Source: a virus. Taken from it: a stretch of 64,000 nucleotides of DNA. The stretch covers positions 1 through 64,000 of IMG/VR virus record IMGVR_UViG_3300020020_000003. The stretch is one strand, 5' to 3'. Position 1 is the first letter of the stretch, and each line of letters begins with the position of its first letter. This document shows, in pieces, positions 14,470 to 23,049 of this stretch. A program made the position numbers and the translations under genes. The notes under the pieces were generated by a model. The model did not search any database and was not told where the DNA came from. It saw only the letters and a list, made by a program, of their open reading frames with translations.

Positions 14470-14860
14470 TCATCTGACCCCAACAACCCAGAAGGCTCCG
14501 TCCATGCAGACAGACCCCATCCCACTCCTAGACCCCACCTTCCTTATCCTTAGATGTCACCCACGCGACACGATTCCCCTTTCAATCCTCCATCCCTATC
14601 TCTACTGCCCGACTACATCTATTCTCATCCGTAAAGGACCCTCCCGCACACGAACCCATGTGGTGTTCCCTATTCTCCCTTCGTTTCTTTTTCTTCCGAC
14701 CCATCTCCCACTCCCAACTCCAGCCCACAAACTCCATGCGATGAAACGACCCCACTCACATCCCTCCCACCCCCATCTTTTCTCCATCAATAACCCCCTA
14801 CCTGACACCATCCCCAGACGACCTCCAACATCTTTCGCTTATTGTTTTCTTTCTGAGATA
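14470..14860. other. C-rich, G-poor non-coding stretch upstream of the packaging genes
   Basis: On the plus strand G makes up only about one base in ten while C approaches half over roughly 350 bp, with long pyrimidine runs. An open frame from 14504 exists but encodes a Pro/His/Leu-rich string with no ribosome site, which looks like a by-product of the composition. Its place just before KOW-like, TerS and TerL genes makes a packaging site, an RNA leader or a rightward regulatory region possible. Confidence 0.45.
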
Positions 14861-14866
14861 GAGGTT

Positions 14867-15079
14867 ATGACATCGCAACACCATATCCTTTCTCTTCCGG
14901 CTGACTTTCCCTTTACGATTGGTTCTCGTGTTGAGGTCACTGATGGCCTCCTTGCTGGCGCGCAAGGAATAATTACAAATATTAGGACAAATAGAGATAT
15001 CACATTGAAAATCCAGCAACATTTGGGATGGCAATTTTCCACTTGCATCGTTAACGCGAGTGTGTTACGCTCTCTGTAG
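14867..15079 (+). CDS. KOW-like small protein (70 aa)
   Basis: Segment TIGSRVEVTDGLLAGAQGII resembles a KOW motif (G-x-x-V-x-V...G...G-x-v), the small beta fold of NusG/Spt5 and ribosomal proteins that binds RNA or RNA polymerase partners. The rest is NIRTNRDITLKIQ and a hydrophobic end. GAGG lies unusually close to the ATG, so the start is less certain; the frame is open much further upstream but into the C-rich stretch. An antitermination role would fit the terminator ahead of terS, but this is inference. Confidence 0.55.
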   Translation: MTSQHHILSLPADFPFTIGSRVEVTDGLLAGAQGIITNIRTNRDITLKIQQHLGWQFSTCIVNASVLRSL

Positions 15080-15209
15080 GTGTTCAAGTTGTGCCTCTCT
15101 TTAACTTTCAGGTGTGTTCAGCCGCAAGCGCACACCGACCCCTGCGATGTAGTGGACCCCTTCACACATCGCCTCGCCTCTGATCCCGCTCAGAGGCACT
15201 GTTGAAGTC

Positions 15210-15347
15210 ATGCGTGCAATTGAACACCAACCTGTTTTCTTTGTACCCTTGAGTACCACGACCTCTAAGATTCGCCAATCTACTACTTCAATGACTGGGC
15301 CCCCTGAGAGCCCAGTCATTTTTTATGACTATATATCAGCACCATGA
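15210..15347 (+). CDS. possible leader ORF (45 aa) coupled to terS
   Basis: MRAIEHQPVFFVPLSTTTSK start; its TGA overlaps the terS ATG as ATGA. A strong terminator hairpin lies inside the 3' part of the frame. SD is poor (GAGG 12-13 bases upstream). If translated it could act as a coupling or attenuation leader. The rest of 15.08-15.34 kb shows no other credible gene. Confidence 0.35.
   Translation: MRAIEHQPVFFVPLSTTTSKIRQSTTSMTGPPESPVIFYDYISAP
15291..15324 (+). terminator. intrinsic terminator directly upstream of terS
   Basis: Perfect 10-bp stem ATGACTGGGC / GCCCAGTCAT with loop CCCCTGAGA and a T-run (TTTTTT) at the stem base. Twenty bases later terS starts, without its own obvious promoter or SD in between. 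Confidence 0.88.
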
Positions 15348-15853
15348 GCACACCCTCCCAACCCTCCTCTATTCAGGTGAATCTGACTCCCGTTAACCTT
15401 ACTGCGGAGTTGCAGAAGGTTCACTTGTCCGATTCCCTTACTCGTGATCAGCACGCTGACTTACGCACGTTGATACTGGACGCTGCGGCGGCGATCGGTA
15501 TGGATGGGTCCGGGCGTGATGGTCTCCTTGGTTATTTGAAATACGCAGCGAGCACCTTCCCGAAGCAGTATCTCCAGGTTATTGCTAAGGTGCTTCCGTT
15601 ACAGATTGATTCCAAGTCCACGATCAACGTGATCGAGCATGTGAACATCGTGTCGGTACCTTCTGATCGATACATGCCTCGCCAGGCTTTCGCTAACGAG
15701 AAAGTTGAGGTTCCCAATCTAGCTAACAATCTGGTAGATATTACTGATCTGAATCTTGACGCCACCTCCGACGCCATTCAGACCATCGAGGATGTGTTGA
15801 ACAACCCCACTCCTGTTTCACTCGATGTCACACTTCCAGACGATGCTGCCTAG
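15344..15853 (+). CDS. terS: terminase small subunit (putative)
   Basis: 169 aa. Central segment RTLILDAAAAIGMDGSGRDG... LLGYLKYAASTFPKQYLQVI then AKVLPLQI matches the short TerS-like proteins that precede PBSX/HK97-type TerL in many phages. It recognises the packaging site and recruits the large subunit. No SD is visible; coupling to the leader frame by ATGA may deliver ribosomes. Position two genes before terL supports the call; sequence identity to well-studied TerS proteins is not evident. Confidence 0.75.
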   Translation: MSTPSQPSSIQVNLTPVNLTAELQKVHLSDSLTRDQHADLRTLILDAAAAIGMDGSGRDGLLGYLKYAASTFPKQYLQVIAKVLPLQIDSKSTINVIEHVNIVSVPSDRYMPRQAFANEKVEVPNLANNLVDITDLNLDATSDAIQTIEDVLNNPTPVSLDVTLPDDAA

Positions 15854-15855
15854 CA

Positions 15856-16137
15856 GTGAGGTTCCGTCCTGGAGATCTACCAGAAGGTGACCCCTCCCAG
15901 CCCAATACTCCCGTCGAGTGGGAAGACAATGCAATCTCCAATCTCTTTGCTTACCTCAGCCACAAGCTTACTCCTTCCTGGTGTCAGACACCCGAGCACT
16001 GGACGTCCCGACTCACCCAATACCTGTTTACGGACTGTCCTTGCTGCATTCTGTTTCGTGGTATCTCTGTTGGTCTATTACTGGGTCTACCGCTTGGTAT
16101 GGTCTTGGTTATCTTAATCGCCTTGGTTACAAAATGA
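15856..16137 (+). CDS. small membrane protein preceding terL (93 aa)
   Basis: GTG start two bases after terS. Residues 1-60 are soluble (RFRPGDLPEGDPSQPN..., PEHWTSRLTQYLFTDCPCC), residues ~65-90 form one long transmembrane helix (GISVGLLLGLPLGMVLVILI). Proteins with the PEHWTSRL...TDCPCC pattern occur next to terminase genes in other phages without known function. Stop overlaps the terL ATG (ATGA). A holin-like role is possible but only one TM segment is visible. Confidence 0.75.
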   Translation: MRFRPGDLPEGDPSQPNTPVEWEDNAISNLFAYLSHKLTPSWCQTPEHWTSRLTQYLFTDCPCCILFRGISVGLLLGLPLGMVLVILIALVTK

Positions 16138-17384
16138 ATGCTCCTGCCCCAAAGGCCCAACTAGATCTCCATCTGGGAGAGAAGTTTGTTCGAAATCTTT
16201 GGGCTCCGGCTCGTCACCACGCACTGTTTGGTGGACGAGGTTCTGCGAAGTCTTGGTCCGTCGCCAGCTTCCTTACTGTGATCGGCGGTCAACAGACTAA
16301 GAAGATAGTGTGCGCCAGGCAATTCCAGAATTCTATCCGTGACTCCTCCAAGGCCTTGATTGAGAAGCGAATTACTTCTCTCGGCTTTACAGGCCACTAT
16401 AAGGTAACGGATCAATATATTACGCATGTCGAGACTGGCTCTGAGTTCTCTTTTGTTGGGCTTGAGCGTAATATTGATTCTATTCGTTCTCTCGAAGGTG
16501 CTGACATTGTTTGGGTAGAAGAGGCGCGTACGATTCGCGCTAAGTCAATGGAAGTGTTGCTCCCTACGGTACGCTCCCCAGGCAGTTTCTTTATCTGGAC
16601 GTGGAATCCCGAGAAGCCTACTGATCCTGTGGATTACTACTTCCGGAACACGAAAGAAGGACCTCCGCCTCGCTCCCTTGTGACGTTCGTTGATTGTTCG
16701 GACAATCCGTATTTTTTCCAGACTGAGCTACCCGAGGAGCGGGAGACACTTAAGAGAGGCAACTTCGAACGCTATAAGCATGTCTGGCTCGGCGGATACG
16801 ATACAGCAGCCGACTCCAAGGTCTTCTCGAACTGTACTACTGGTATCGTTCCTGTCCCGATTGATTGTCCGCCACGATATGGGATGGACTTCGGCTTCGG
16901 AACAGATCCGTCGTTTATTGTTAAGGTCTACTTGATCGAGGCAATCAAGACAATCTACATCGCAGCGGAGGCTAGTGGTCGTGTTCCTATGGATCAGCTG
17001 CCTACACTTATCCGCTCTGTGGTTGACTCAGACTATGATCTTATCAAGGCAGACAGTTCGCAGCCTGGAACAATTGAATTTCTTAATGCTCGTGGATTCC
17101 CAAATATCGTTGGTGCCCAGAAAGGCCCAGGTTCCGTTAAGTCCGGCATCAACTTCATGTCGGGTTATAAAATTGTCATCCATCCGCAATGCGAACAAAT
17201 GCGCGATGAGGCGCGGCTTTACTCGTTTATGACGGACAAGCTCAGTGGGAAAGTATTACCTGGCCGTATTCCTGTGGATGCTAATAATCACGGTTGGGAT
17301 AGTTCTCGTTACGCGCTAGAGGACGTTATCAGCAACCCTGCTAATGATGACGATCCTTTCGGCGGCGTTGTGAAGCTCTGGTAG
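16134..17384 (+). CDS. terL: terminase large subunit (PBSX/Terminase_3 type)
   Basis: 416 aa. Walker A GGRGSAKS (33-40), Walker B with catalytic Glu in ADIVWVEEA (123-131), motif III-type FIWTWNP, and a C-terminal RNase H-like nuclease beginning YGMDFGFGTDPSF with further acidic sites (DLIKADSS). This motor packages DNA into the prohead and cuts concatemers. Start ATG overlaps the preceding stop; length is normal for the family. Confidence 0.95.
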   Translation: MNAPAPKAQLDLHLGEKFVRNLWAPARHHALFGGRGSAKSWSVASFLTVIGGQQTKKIVCARQFQNSIRDSSKALIEKRITSLGFTGHYKVTDQYITHVETGSEFSFVGLERNIDSIRSLEGADIVWVEEARTIRAKSMEVLLPTVRSPGSFFIWTWNPEKPTDPVDYYFRNTKEGPPPRSLVTFVDCSDNPYFFQTELPEERETLKRGNFERYKHVWLGGYDTAADSKVFSNCTTGIVPVPIDCPPRYGMDFGFGTDPSFIVKVYLIEAIKTIYIAAEASGRVPMDQLPTLIRSVVDSDYDLIKADSSQPGTIEFLNARGFPNIVGAQKGPGSVKSGINFMSGYKIVIHPQCEQMRDEARLYSFMTDKLSGKVLPGRIPVDANNHGWDSSRYALEDVISNPANDDDPFGGVVKLW

Positions 17385-17397
17385 ATAGGAGAGTACT

Positions 17398-17598
17398 TTG
17401 GGTTGTGGGTGTGGTAAGTCGTTTTCAAATTCGTATGCCACAGGTCAGCGACATCGGAGCGTGGGCGTGTCTCATGTTCCGAATACGCGGTCTGCAGAGA
17501 CGACCGTGAGTATCAAGAGCAAGTCGCTCCAGGCCCGCACTGCTTCTAGCACCCCGGCTCCAACTCAACAGGTTTCCTCGGCAAGGCGTAAAGTCTAG
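17398..17598 (+). CDS. small Cys-rich N-terminal protein between terL and portal (66 aa)
   Basis: TTG start with AGGAGAG immediately upstream. N-terminus MGCGCGKSF, followed by a Ser/Thr/Arg-rich tail. Short proteins beginning MGCGC occur in this position, between terminase and portal, in several phages. The CGC pair may bind metal. Function unknown. Confidence 0.65.
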   Translation: MGCGCGKSFSNSYATGQRHRSVGVSHVPNTRSAETTVSIKSKSLQARTASSTPAPTQQVSSARRKV

Positions 17599-17599
17599 C

Positions 17600-18943
17600 A
17601 TGTGGCCTTTCAACCACCTAGTTAAGAAGCCGCCGAAGCGGGAGATAGCCGAAGAACCGGTAAGTCCGATCTTCACGATTTCGGGACAACCGATCCGCCT
17701 TGTGTCTTCTGCGGCGATTATGGGAGCGGAAGAGGCGCAGCGCAGCATCCCGCAGCTATACCGTGTGACGCACCTTGTTGCCTCTAGTGCCCAAGCTATT
17801 CCCTGGTTCTGTGAAGCCGATCCGACTGTTCCGAAGAGCGAGCAGGCTCCGCCCGCAAAGATTAAGGCGATCAATAGCCTTCTTAAGTCTCCGAATGATA
17901 ATTTCACCCCGGAGAATATGCGCTATTGGATGACTTTGAATCTGATGCTCTATTCCCGCGTTCATTTCAAAGTGGGCATTGGTACAGGTGGGCTTCCGAA
18001 CGGGATCTATCCTCTTGCTACCAAGTATATGAAAGGGGTTCCTAATTCGCGCGGTACGATTGACACTTATGTCTATGGCGAAGGGACGCAGCAAGAACAG
18101 CGTTATCCTTCGAAGCGCAAGGCTTCTCCAGGAGAGGCTTATGCTGCTGAGATCAGTTTTCCGAGCCTTTCTGGTCTAGTCGAATATAATAAGTCTCCAG
18201 CGGCTATTGAGTCGTTGATGATTCCTTTGATGATTATTAAGTGTCTGATGCAACGTGCTCTCGACACTGCCGACGGTCATCCAAATATTAAGTATGTGGT
18301 TACATCGGATAAGACTCTTACAAAACAACAGGTCGAGGCGCTTAAAGAGCATCTTGAATCTGCTGGTCCTGGTGAAGAACACGGCGGAACTGTTCTTTTC
18401 CTCTACAACACGAAGATCGAAGTTCACACGCTTGATAACAAGATGGGTGATATCCATTCCAAGATACCGCTAGATGATATGACACGTATCATCGCAGGTG
18501 TCTTTGGTGTTCCGATCGCACTGTTAGGTCTGAGCAATGCCGACTCGGCAAAGTATTCGAACAATTATGAACAATCCCGTCTGGCGCTATGGCAGGATAC
18601 TGTGGTCCCCAATTATATTGCTCCGCTTAGTGCGGGTCTCAGTGCTTGTATCTGCCCTTACGGTTCTCGGGTGGCTTTTGATTATGATGCGATTCCTGCT
18701 CTGTGGGAGGGACGAGCCAAACTCGGACAGACCCTCAGCCATGTTAACTTCCTTACCACCGACGAGAAGAGAGAGATCCTCGGATTCGAGCCGGATCCGG
18801 ATCTCCCGAAACTGATTGGTTCGACTACGTCTACGCCGATCCCGACTGATGGCGATACCGAACCTGAGGATGGCGAAGACAAACCTAAAGACGAATCAGT
18901 TGACAAAGACAAAGCAACTCCCCCGCTCAAGCTCGTAAACTGA
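17600..18943 (+). CDS. portal protein (HK97 family)
   Basis: 447 aa. Motifs typical of the HK97-type portal: RSIPQLYRVTHLVASSAQAI in the N-terminus, SLLKSPNDNFTPENMRYW, and FGVPIALLGLSNADSAKYSN in the clip/stem region. The C-terminus is an acidic Asp/Glu/Lys tail (TPEDGEDKPKDESVDK type). Forms the dodecameric DNA gate at one capsid vertex. ATG one base after the preceding stop. Confidence 0.93.
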   Translation: MWPFNHLVKKPPKREIAEEPVSPIFTISGQPIRLVSSAAIMGAEEAQRSIPQLYRVTHLVASSAQAIPWFCEADPTVPKSEQAPPAKIKAINSLLKSPNDNFTPENMRYWMTLNLMLYSRVHFKVGIGTGGLPNGIYPLATKYMKGVPNSRGTIDTYVYGEGTQQEQRYPSKRKASPGEAYAAEISFPSLSGLVEYNKSPAAIESLMIPLMIIKCLMQRALDTADGHPNIKYVVTSDKTLTKQQVEALKEHLESAGPGEEHGGTVLFLYNTKIEVHTLDNKMGDIHSKIPLDDMTRIIAGVFGVPIALLGLSNADSAKYSNNYEQSRLALWQDTVVPNYIAPLSAGLSACICPYGSRVAFDYDAIPALWEGRAKLGQTLSHVNFLTTDEKREILGFEPDPDLPKLIGSTTSTPIPTDGDTEPEDGEDKPKDESVDKDKATPPLKLVN

Positions 18944-18954
18944 GAGACAGAGCT

Positions 18955-19734
18955 ATGGCCCAGAAATTTAAGTCCGGTGACCTGATCACCAAGGCTAATG
19001 AGAAGTACAGGTCTGGTGATCAGATCAATCTCGATCTTTCGATGGAACTCGCGAAGACCAAGCTGGAGAATCAACCTGAGGGATTCTTCGCTGGCATTGC
19101 GAGTACTCCATCCGTTGACCTTTATGGTCACAAGGTTCTCAAGGGAGCCTTTGACAAGTCCATCAGGCAGAAGGGTCTGACGGGTCCTCGTGGTGTGAAG
19201 CTTCTGGCTCATCACGATTGGAGCAAACCTGCTGGTGTAATTTCGAAGCTCAAGACCGTGGGCGACAATCTCGAGATCGAAGGTCAACTGAATTTGAATG
19301 TCAGTTATGTTAAAGACGTTCATGAGGTTGCTCTTCAGAATGGTGGTCTCAATTTCAGCGTTGGCTTCACGCTGGACCAGTTCGAATACGTGGACGAAGA
19401 GAAGTCTGAAGACGGAGAATACCTTCTCATCAAGTCCGGTGACCTGCTGGAAGTCTCCGTTGTGGTTTTCCCTGCCCAGCTCGAGGCAGAGATGACCTTT
19501 ATCAAGAATCACGATACGATGTCACAGCTCGAGAAGGCTCTTGTAGCCAATGGGCTGTGCCGAGGCAGACGCGATGCGCACAAGTTGGCGAACTACTTGA
19601 AAGCGAATTCGCATCTGTTCCTAGACAGGCAACAACCTTCGGTTGAACAGCCTGGTGACGAGCATCCCCTGCTGGATGTACAATTGCTGCAACCAGTTCG
19701 CGATCAACTCGCCCGCATCAAATCGATGCTCTAG
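18955..19734 (+). CDS. prohead protease (HK97/U35 family)
   Basis: 259 aa. Catalytic His in KLLAHHDWSKPAG (86/87) and Ser135 in LNFSVGFTL, the usual HK97 protease pair. It cleaves the capsid scaffold domain during maturation. Sits directly before the capsid gene. The C-terminal ~80 residues beyond the protease domain (QLEKALVANGLCRGRRDAHK...) may be a scaffolding tail. Confidence 0.92.
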   Translation: MAQKFKSGDLITKANEKYRSGDQINLDLSMELAKTKLENQPEGFFAGIASTPSVDLYGHKVLKGAFDKSIRQKGLTGPRGVKLLAHHDWSKPAGVISKLKTVGDNLEIEGQLNLNVSYVKDVHEVALQNGGLNFSVGFTLDQFEYVDEEKSEDGEYLLIKSGDLLEVSVVVFPAQLEAEMTFIKNHDTMSQLEKALVANGLCRGRRDAHKLANYLKANSHLFLDRQQPSVEQPGDEHPLLDVQLLQPVRDQLARIKSML

Positions 19735-19747
19735 AAGGAGACATCAA

Positions 19748-21187
19748 ATGAAGACCAAATTTATGGCAAGTCCCGCCATTGTGACGCGGGGCATGTATCT
19801 GAAGAAGGAAGCCCCGGTCGACAAGAAAGCGGCTGAGGAGGCTCTTGCTCTTTTGAGCAAGGAACTCGGCGACATCACTGGTCTGTTGACCAAAAATCGG
19901 ACCGAAACCGAGCAGCAGTACAAGGACCTGACGAACCATTTTGGTACCGTCAAAGCCGACAGCGATGAACTGAAGAAGACGGTTCTGAAGCACGCCGAAG
20001 AATACGCCGCCCTTGTGGCGCAGCAGCAGGCCCTCACGCAGGCTCTCGACCAGGTGAAGAAGGAGCTCGATGCTCCGATCATCAAGGGCGGAAGCGATCT
20101 CGTCGAGTCCGACAAGAAGGCTGGCGTCGAGTGTCAGAAGCGCGCCCATATTTTCAAGGGCGGCTCGGAAGACGACTTCAAGCCCGATATGAACAACCTG
20201 ATCGACGCGAGCGCCTATCGTTCCGCCGTTCGGAAGATGATGCAGGTCGGCATCGAGTCGAAGCAGAAGGTCGTTCGTTCACTGACGGAGATCGAACGCA
20301 AGGCATTCGAAGCCTCGTCTCTCGACAGTGCGTTCTTCTCGCCCGAGCTGCTCGGGATCGAGGTGAACTGTATCATCGAGTGCGCCGAACTGCTGGATCT
20401 CTACGGCAGTGTGACGGTCAGCAAGTCGCAGTTCATGTACCCGCAGGTTATGGACTACGGTCAGATCGGCAAGTACGATTGCGATGCGAAGTGCGACGCC
20501 GAATACGGGCCAGAAGGCAATATCCAGTTCAAGTCGGGCGCGGTGTCCGACTTCCGCGGCGTGTTCTGCTTCCAGCGCAAGGTGCTCCAGGAGGCCAACT
20601 ATCCGCTTCTGGACTTCATGTTCCGCGCGGCGGCTCGTTCCTATCGCATCAATCGCAACCGCGCTTTGATGGTCGGCGATGGCATCAACGAGCCGCTCGG
20701 CTGGTTGAATGCCCAGTGCTTCACCAAGATGTCGACATCGGTCCCGGCGGCTTTCAATCACATTGACTTCCGCTTATTCTACGCCAGCTCGCCCGTCGAG
20801 TACGGACCCGTCACCGCTGTGATGCACCAGAACATGTTTGCGTATCTGGCAGCGCAGGTTGACAGCAACGGACGCTTTATCTTCGGTGACGGTCTGATGA
20901 CCTACTCTCCGAACGATGTGCGCGAGAACATCCGCATTTCCAACTGTCTGCCGGATCCGACCGCAGGCCTGACCAAGGGTTCTGCTGCCAATCCGTTTAC
21001 CGCTGGCGACTTCCTTGTCGCTGCCGGCAGCTGGTCTCAGGCTTACTACATGGTGAACAAGCGTTCGCTGTGGATGGAGCAGTGGGAAGGTCAGTCCACC
21101 GCGTGGTGCGTCAAATACGTCTTCGGTGCCGAAGACGGCGGCTTTACTGCCTGCTGCCCCGCCGCCCGGATCCTCACCGTCGGGTGA
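19748..21187 (+). CDS. major capsid protein (HK97 fold) with N-terminal scaffold domain
   Basis: 479 aa. Start at ATG 19748 with AAGGAG 7 bases upstream. Residues ~15-120 form a Lys/Glu-rich coiled coil, the delta/scaffold domain removed by the protease; the following segment (about 135-175) leads into the HK97 fold with FRGVFCFQRKVLQEANYPLL, NRALMVGDGINEPLGWL and WMEQWEGQST. Cysteines are unusually frequent (CDAKCDAEYG, FTACCPAARI). The encoding DNA is GC-rich with codon bias as expected of the most expressed gene. Confidence 0.95.
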   Translation: MKTKFMASPAIVTRGMYLKKEAPVDKKAAEEALALLSKELGDITGLLTKNRTETEQQYKDLTNHFGTVKADSDELKKTVLKHAEEYAALVAQQQALTQALDQVKKELDAPIIKGGSDLVESDKKAGVECQKRAHIFKGGSEDDFKPDMNNLIDASAYRSAVRKMMQVGIESKQKVVRSLTEIERKAFEASSLDSAFFSPELLGIEVNCIIECAELLDLYGSVTVSKSQFMYPQVMDYGQIGKYDCDAKCDAEYGPEGNIQFKSGAVSDFRGVFCFQRKVLQEANYPLLDFMFRAAARSYRINRNRALMVGDGINEPLGWLNAQCFTKMSTSVPAAFNHIDFRLFYASSPVEYGPVTAVMHQNMFAYLAAQVDSNGRFIFGDGLMTYSPNDVRENIRISNCLPDPTAGLTKGSAANPFTAGDFLVAAGSWSQAYYMVNKRSLWMEQWEGQSTAWCVKYVFGAEDGGFTACCPAARILTVG

Positions 21188-21246
21188 TCCCAACTTACCG
21201 TTGAGTGTCATCCACACCATTGGGTGACATCAACCAGGAGGTTACG

Positions 21247-21453
21247 ATGGCTAAAGAAGCTAAGGTCAGTGAGGGGCAGGTCACGGAATTGAAACGTGAG
21301 GTTCCTCCGGTCCGCTGGAATCAGACCGTAAACGCCGGTTGGCACATCTCGAATGAGACGTTTCGACGGGTGGCTCATACGGGAGAGTTCTCACCCAAGA
21401 AGACAGCGGAGCCGAAGGCTGCTTCGCCGAAGGCTGCTGCTCCGTCCGCCTAA
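21247..21453 (+). CDS. small head protein (68 aa), hypothetical
   Basis: Strong SD AGGAGG before ATG. MAKEAKVSEGQVTELKREVP start, a short motif RWNQTVNAGWHISNETFRRV, and a C-terminal Lys/Pro/Ala repeat (PKAASPKAAAPSA). Position right after the capsid gene suggests a head completion or decoration accessory. No recognised family. Confidence 0.7.
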   Translation: MAKEAKVSEGQVTELKREVPPVRWNQTVNAGWHISNETFRRVAHTGEFSPKKTAEPKAASPKAAAPSA

Positions 21454-21477
21454 TCAAGTCAACTCGCAGAGGTTCTC

Positions 21478-21870
21478 ATGAATATCAATGTGGCGAGCCA
21501 GAACAACGGCATCGTTGCCTGGACTGGAACGGCGGGTCGTCCGATCGACATCCGTCAACATATCAACTTCGCTTTTACCTTCGAGACAACGGCGGATCTT
21601 GCTGCCGACGCTGTCTTCAAGGCTCAGTCGGCTCCTGCCAGTGATGCGGATCCTTGCGTCCCCGGTGCATTCACCGACGTGCCGGAGACGCTTACCTGCA
21701 TGCAATTCGGTCCGCCGGATCCAACCACCGGATTCGTTATCCCGTCCGGAACCAAGAAGGGAACCATCTGTACGGCTACCCTTCCGTGCCGGCCGGATGC
21801 CTTCGTTCAACTGGTTGGCACCGGAGCAGCGACAGTTCTTGCTGTGGCTGTTCTCGGAGGTCCCCGCTAA
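21478..21870 (+). CDS. putative head decoration protein, paralogue A (130 aa)
   Basis: Shares with the next gene the signatures MN(I/L)N(V/I)ASQ at the N-terminus, IDIRQH, FTF, ADAVF, and CTAT(L/I)PCRPDAFV near the end; cysteines flank a hydrophilic loop. Both have a compact beta-rich profile. Tandem duplication right behind the capsid gene suggests virion decoration or vertex proteins. Function is inferred from location only. Confidence 0.68.
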   Translation: MNINVASQNNGIVAWTGTAGRPIDIRQHINFAFTFETTADLAADAVFKAQSAPASDADPCVPGAFTDVPETLTCMQFGPPDPTTGFVIPSGTKKGTICTATLPCRPDAFVQLVGTGAATVLAVAVLGGPR

Positions 21871-21879
21871 GGAGCTGCC

Positions 21880-22296
21880 ATGAACTTGAATATCGCTTCT
21901 CAGCATCAAGGGCTTATCGCCTGGTCCGCTCTTGCTGGACCAGTCAACCCTGGAATTGATATCAGACAGCATAACGGGTTCTCGTTTACCTTCAATGTTG
22001 ATTCTGATATCACTGCCGATGCTGTGTTTGAGGTCAGGTCAGCACCTCCTCTCCCTACAGACAACTGCATGGGAGACGTTGCCAACGCTTCTGACATTCC
22101 GGAAGTTATGATGTGCGCGATGCCAGGACAGATAGCTGCTCCGAAGTCGCAGATTATCATTCCTACCGGAACTAAGGCGGGTACGGTCTGCACGGCTACC
22201 ATTCCCTGCAGACCAGACGCCTTTGTTAAGGTATTTGCGGTCAGTGGAGATACTGGTCGTATCACCGTTATTGCTGTTCTCTCCGGTCCCCGGTGA
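21880..22296 (+). CDS. putative head decoration protein, paralogue B (138 aa)
   Basis: Paralogue of the upstream 130-aa protein with the same ends and conserved CTATIPCRPDAFV element. Differs by an insertion after ITADAVFEVRSAPP and by its loop cysteines (DNCMGD, MMCAMPG). Starts 9 bases after the previous stop with GGAG upstream. Confidence 0.68.
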   Translation: MNLNIASQHQGLIAWSALAGPVNPGIDIRQHNGFSFTFNVDSDITADAVFEVRSAPPLPTDNCMGDVANASDIPEVMMCAMPGQIAAPKSQIIIPTGTKAGTVCTATIPCRPDAFVKVFAVSGDTGRITVIAVLSGPR

Positions 22297-22694
22297 GACG
22301 AACTGCTACCAAAGCGGTGAAGGTGCAGCCGGGCGATCAGATAGTCGTCCGAGCTGCTCTTCCTCCCGATACGGGTCTCGCACGTCTGTACGTCTGGGCA
22401 AGAGAATTCGGGTGCGGTCAGTTTTCTCCTTACGTTCTTGATACCAATGCTGTTGCTCTTAATGGCCGGCCTACGATGCTTCCGACGTTAAGCATGAGAT
22501 TGGTTTCGCAACGTCCTGAGCATACGATTAGTTTCATGTCTGATATAAAAGGTCAGATTGTTATTGTTCAAGAAGTTGATACTTTAGATGATAAGCTTGC
22601 TGAAGTGAAGCTCGACCTCTATATGGCTACCAGGTCTAGACTAAATCGATTCAAACGGAGACTGACCGAATGGCCGAAGACAGTGACACTCTGA
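22293..22694 (+). CDS. hypothetical head protein (133 aa)
   Basis: GTG start overlapping the previous TGA (GTGA). MRRTATKAVKVQPGDQIVVR start, beta-rich first two thirds (LYVWAREFGCGQFSPYVL, IKGQIVIVQEVD), basic helical C-terminus (RSRLNRFKRRLTEWPK) that may contact DNA. No family recognised; context is head completion genes. Confidence 0.68.
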   Translation: MRRTATKAVKVQPGDQIVVRAALPPDTGLARLYVWAREFGCGQFSPYVLDTNAVALNGRPTMLPTLSMRLVSQRPEHTISFMSDIKGQIVIVQEVDTLDDKLAEVKLDLYMATRSRLNRFKRRLTEWPKTVTL

Positions 22695-23038
22695 CAGTTC
22701 GTATGCTCCGCGTTAGCGGAAAGAACAAAGAGACTCAATGGTTCGAGTATCGACCCTCGTTTCGCGTTGACATTGTACGGATCGAATGGGAACTCGACAC
22801 AATGGTTGTTGAGCTTGATACTGCTATTGCTGACTACTTGCTGCGCGCGGGTTATGCTGCACCCCTTCCCCAGGGTTCGGCCCCTCCTTCAGTACCCGCA
22901 GAGCCAATATCTCAGGCAGCGCCCCAGGCAGCGCCTGTTTCTCCTCCTTGGAAACCAACAATCGAAGAGCCCGGCACTGAAACAGCGGAGACACCACCGC
23001 CCGCACCGTCGTGGCTCAAATCTGCCGGTGGCTCATAG
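22670..23038 (+). CDS. hypothetical protein (122 aa) with Pro/Ala-rich tail
   Basis: Overlaps the previous gene by 25 bp. Residues 1-65 are folded (LTVRMLRVSGKNKETQWFEY, VRIEWELDTMVVELD), the remainder a Pro/Ala/Glu linker ending APSWLKSAGGS. Context suggests a head or neck accessory. Confidence 0.65.
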   Translation: MAEDSDTLTVRMLRVSGKNKETQWFEYRPSFRVDIVRIEWELDTMVVELDTAIADYLLRAGYAAPLPQGSAPPSVPAEPISQAAPQAAPVSPPWKPTIEEPGTETAETPPPAPSWLKSAGGS

Positions 23039-23049
23039 AGGAGGAATCA

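Noticed and set aside
14504-14866. Upstream extension of the KOW-like frame (Pro/His/Leu-rich)
   Set aside because: No SD, composition mirrors the C-rich DNA, and there is no domain; treated as non-coding.
15101-15319. Leftward 72-aa frame between the KOW-like gene and terS
   Set aside because: It starts inside the terminator hairpin, has no SD and would oppose the late operon; the amino-acid string looks plausible but is unsupported.
18682-19512. Leftward 276-aa frame across portal and protease genes
   Set aside because: Shadow of two well-supported genes; no ribosome site or motif.
21188-21240. Possible terminator after the capsid gene
   Set aside because: GTTGAGTGTCATCC/GGGTGACATCAAC pairs only imperfectly and no T-run follows, so it is at best an mRNA hairpin.
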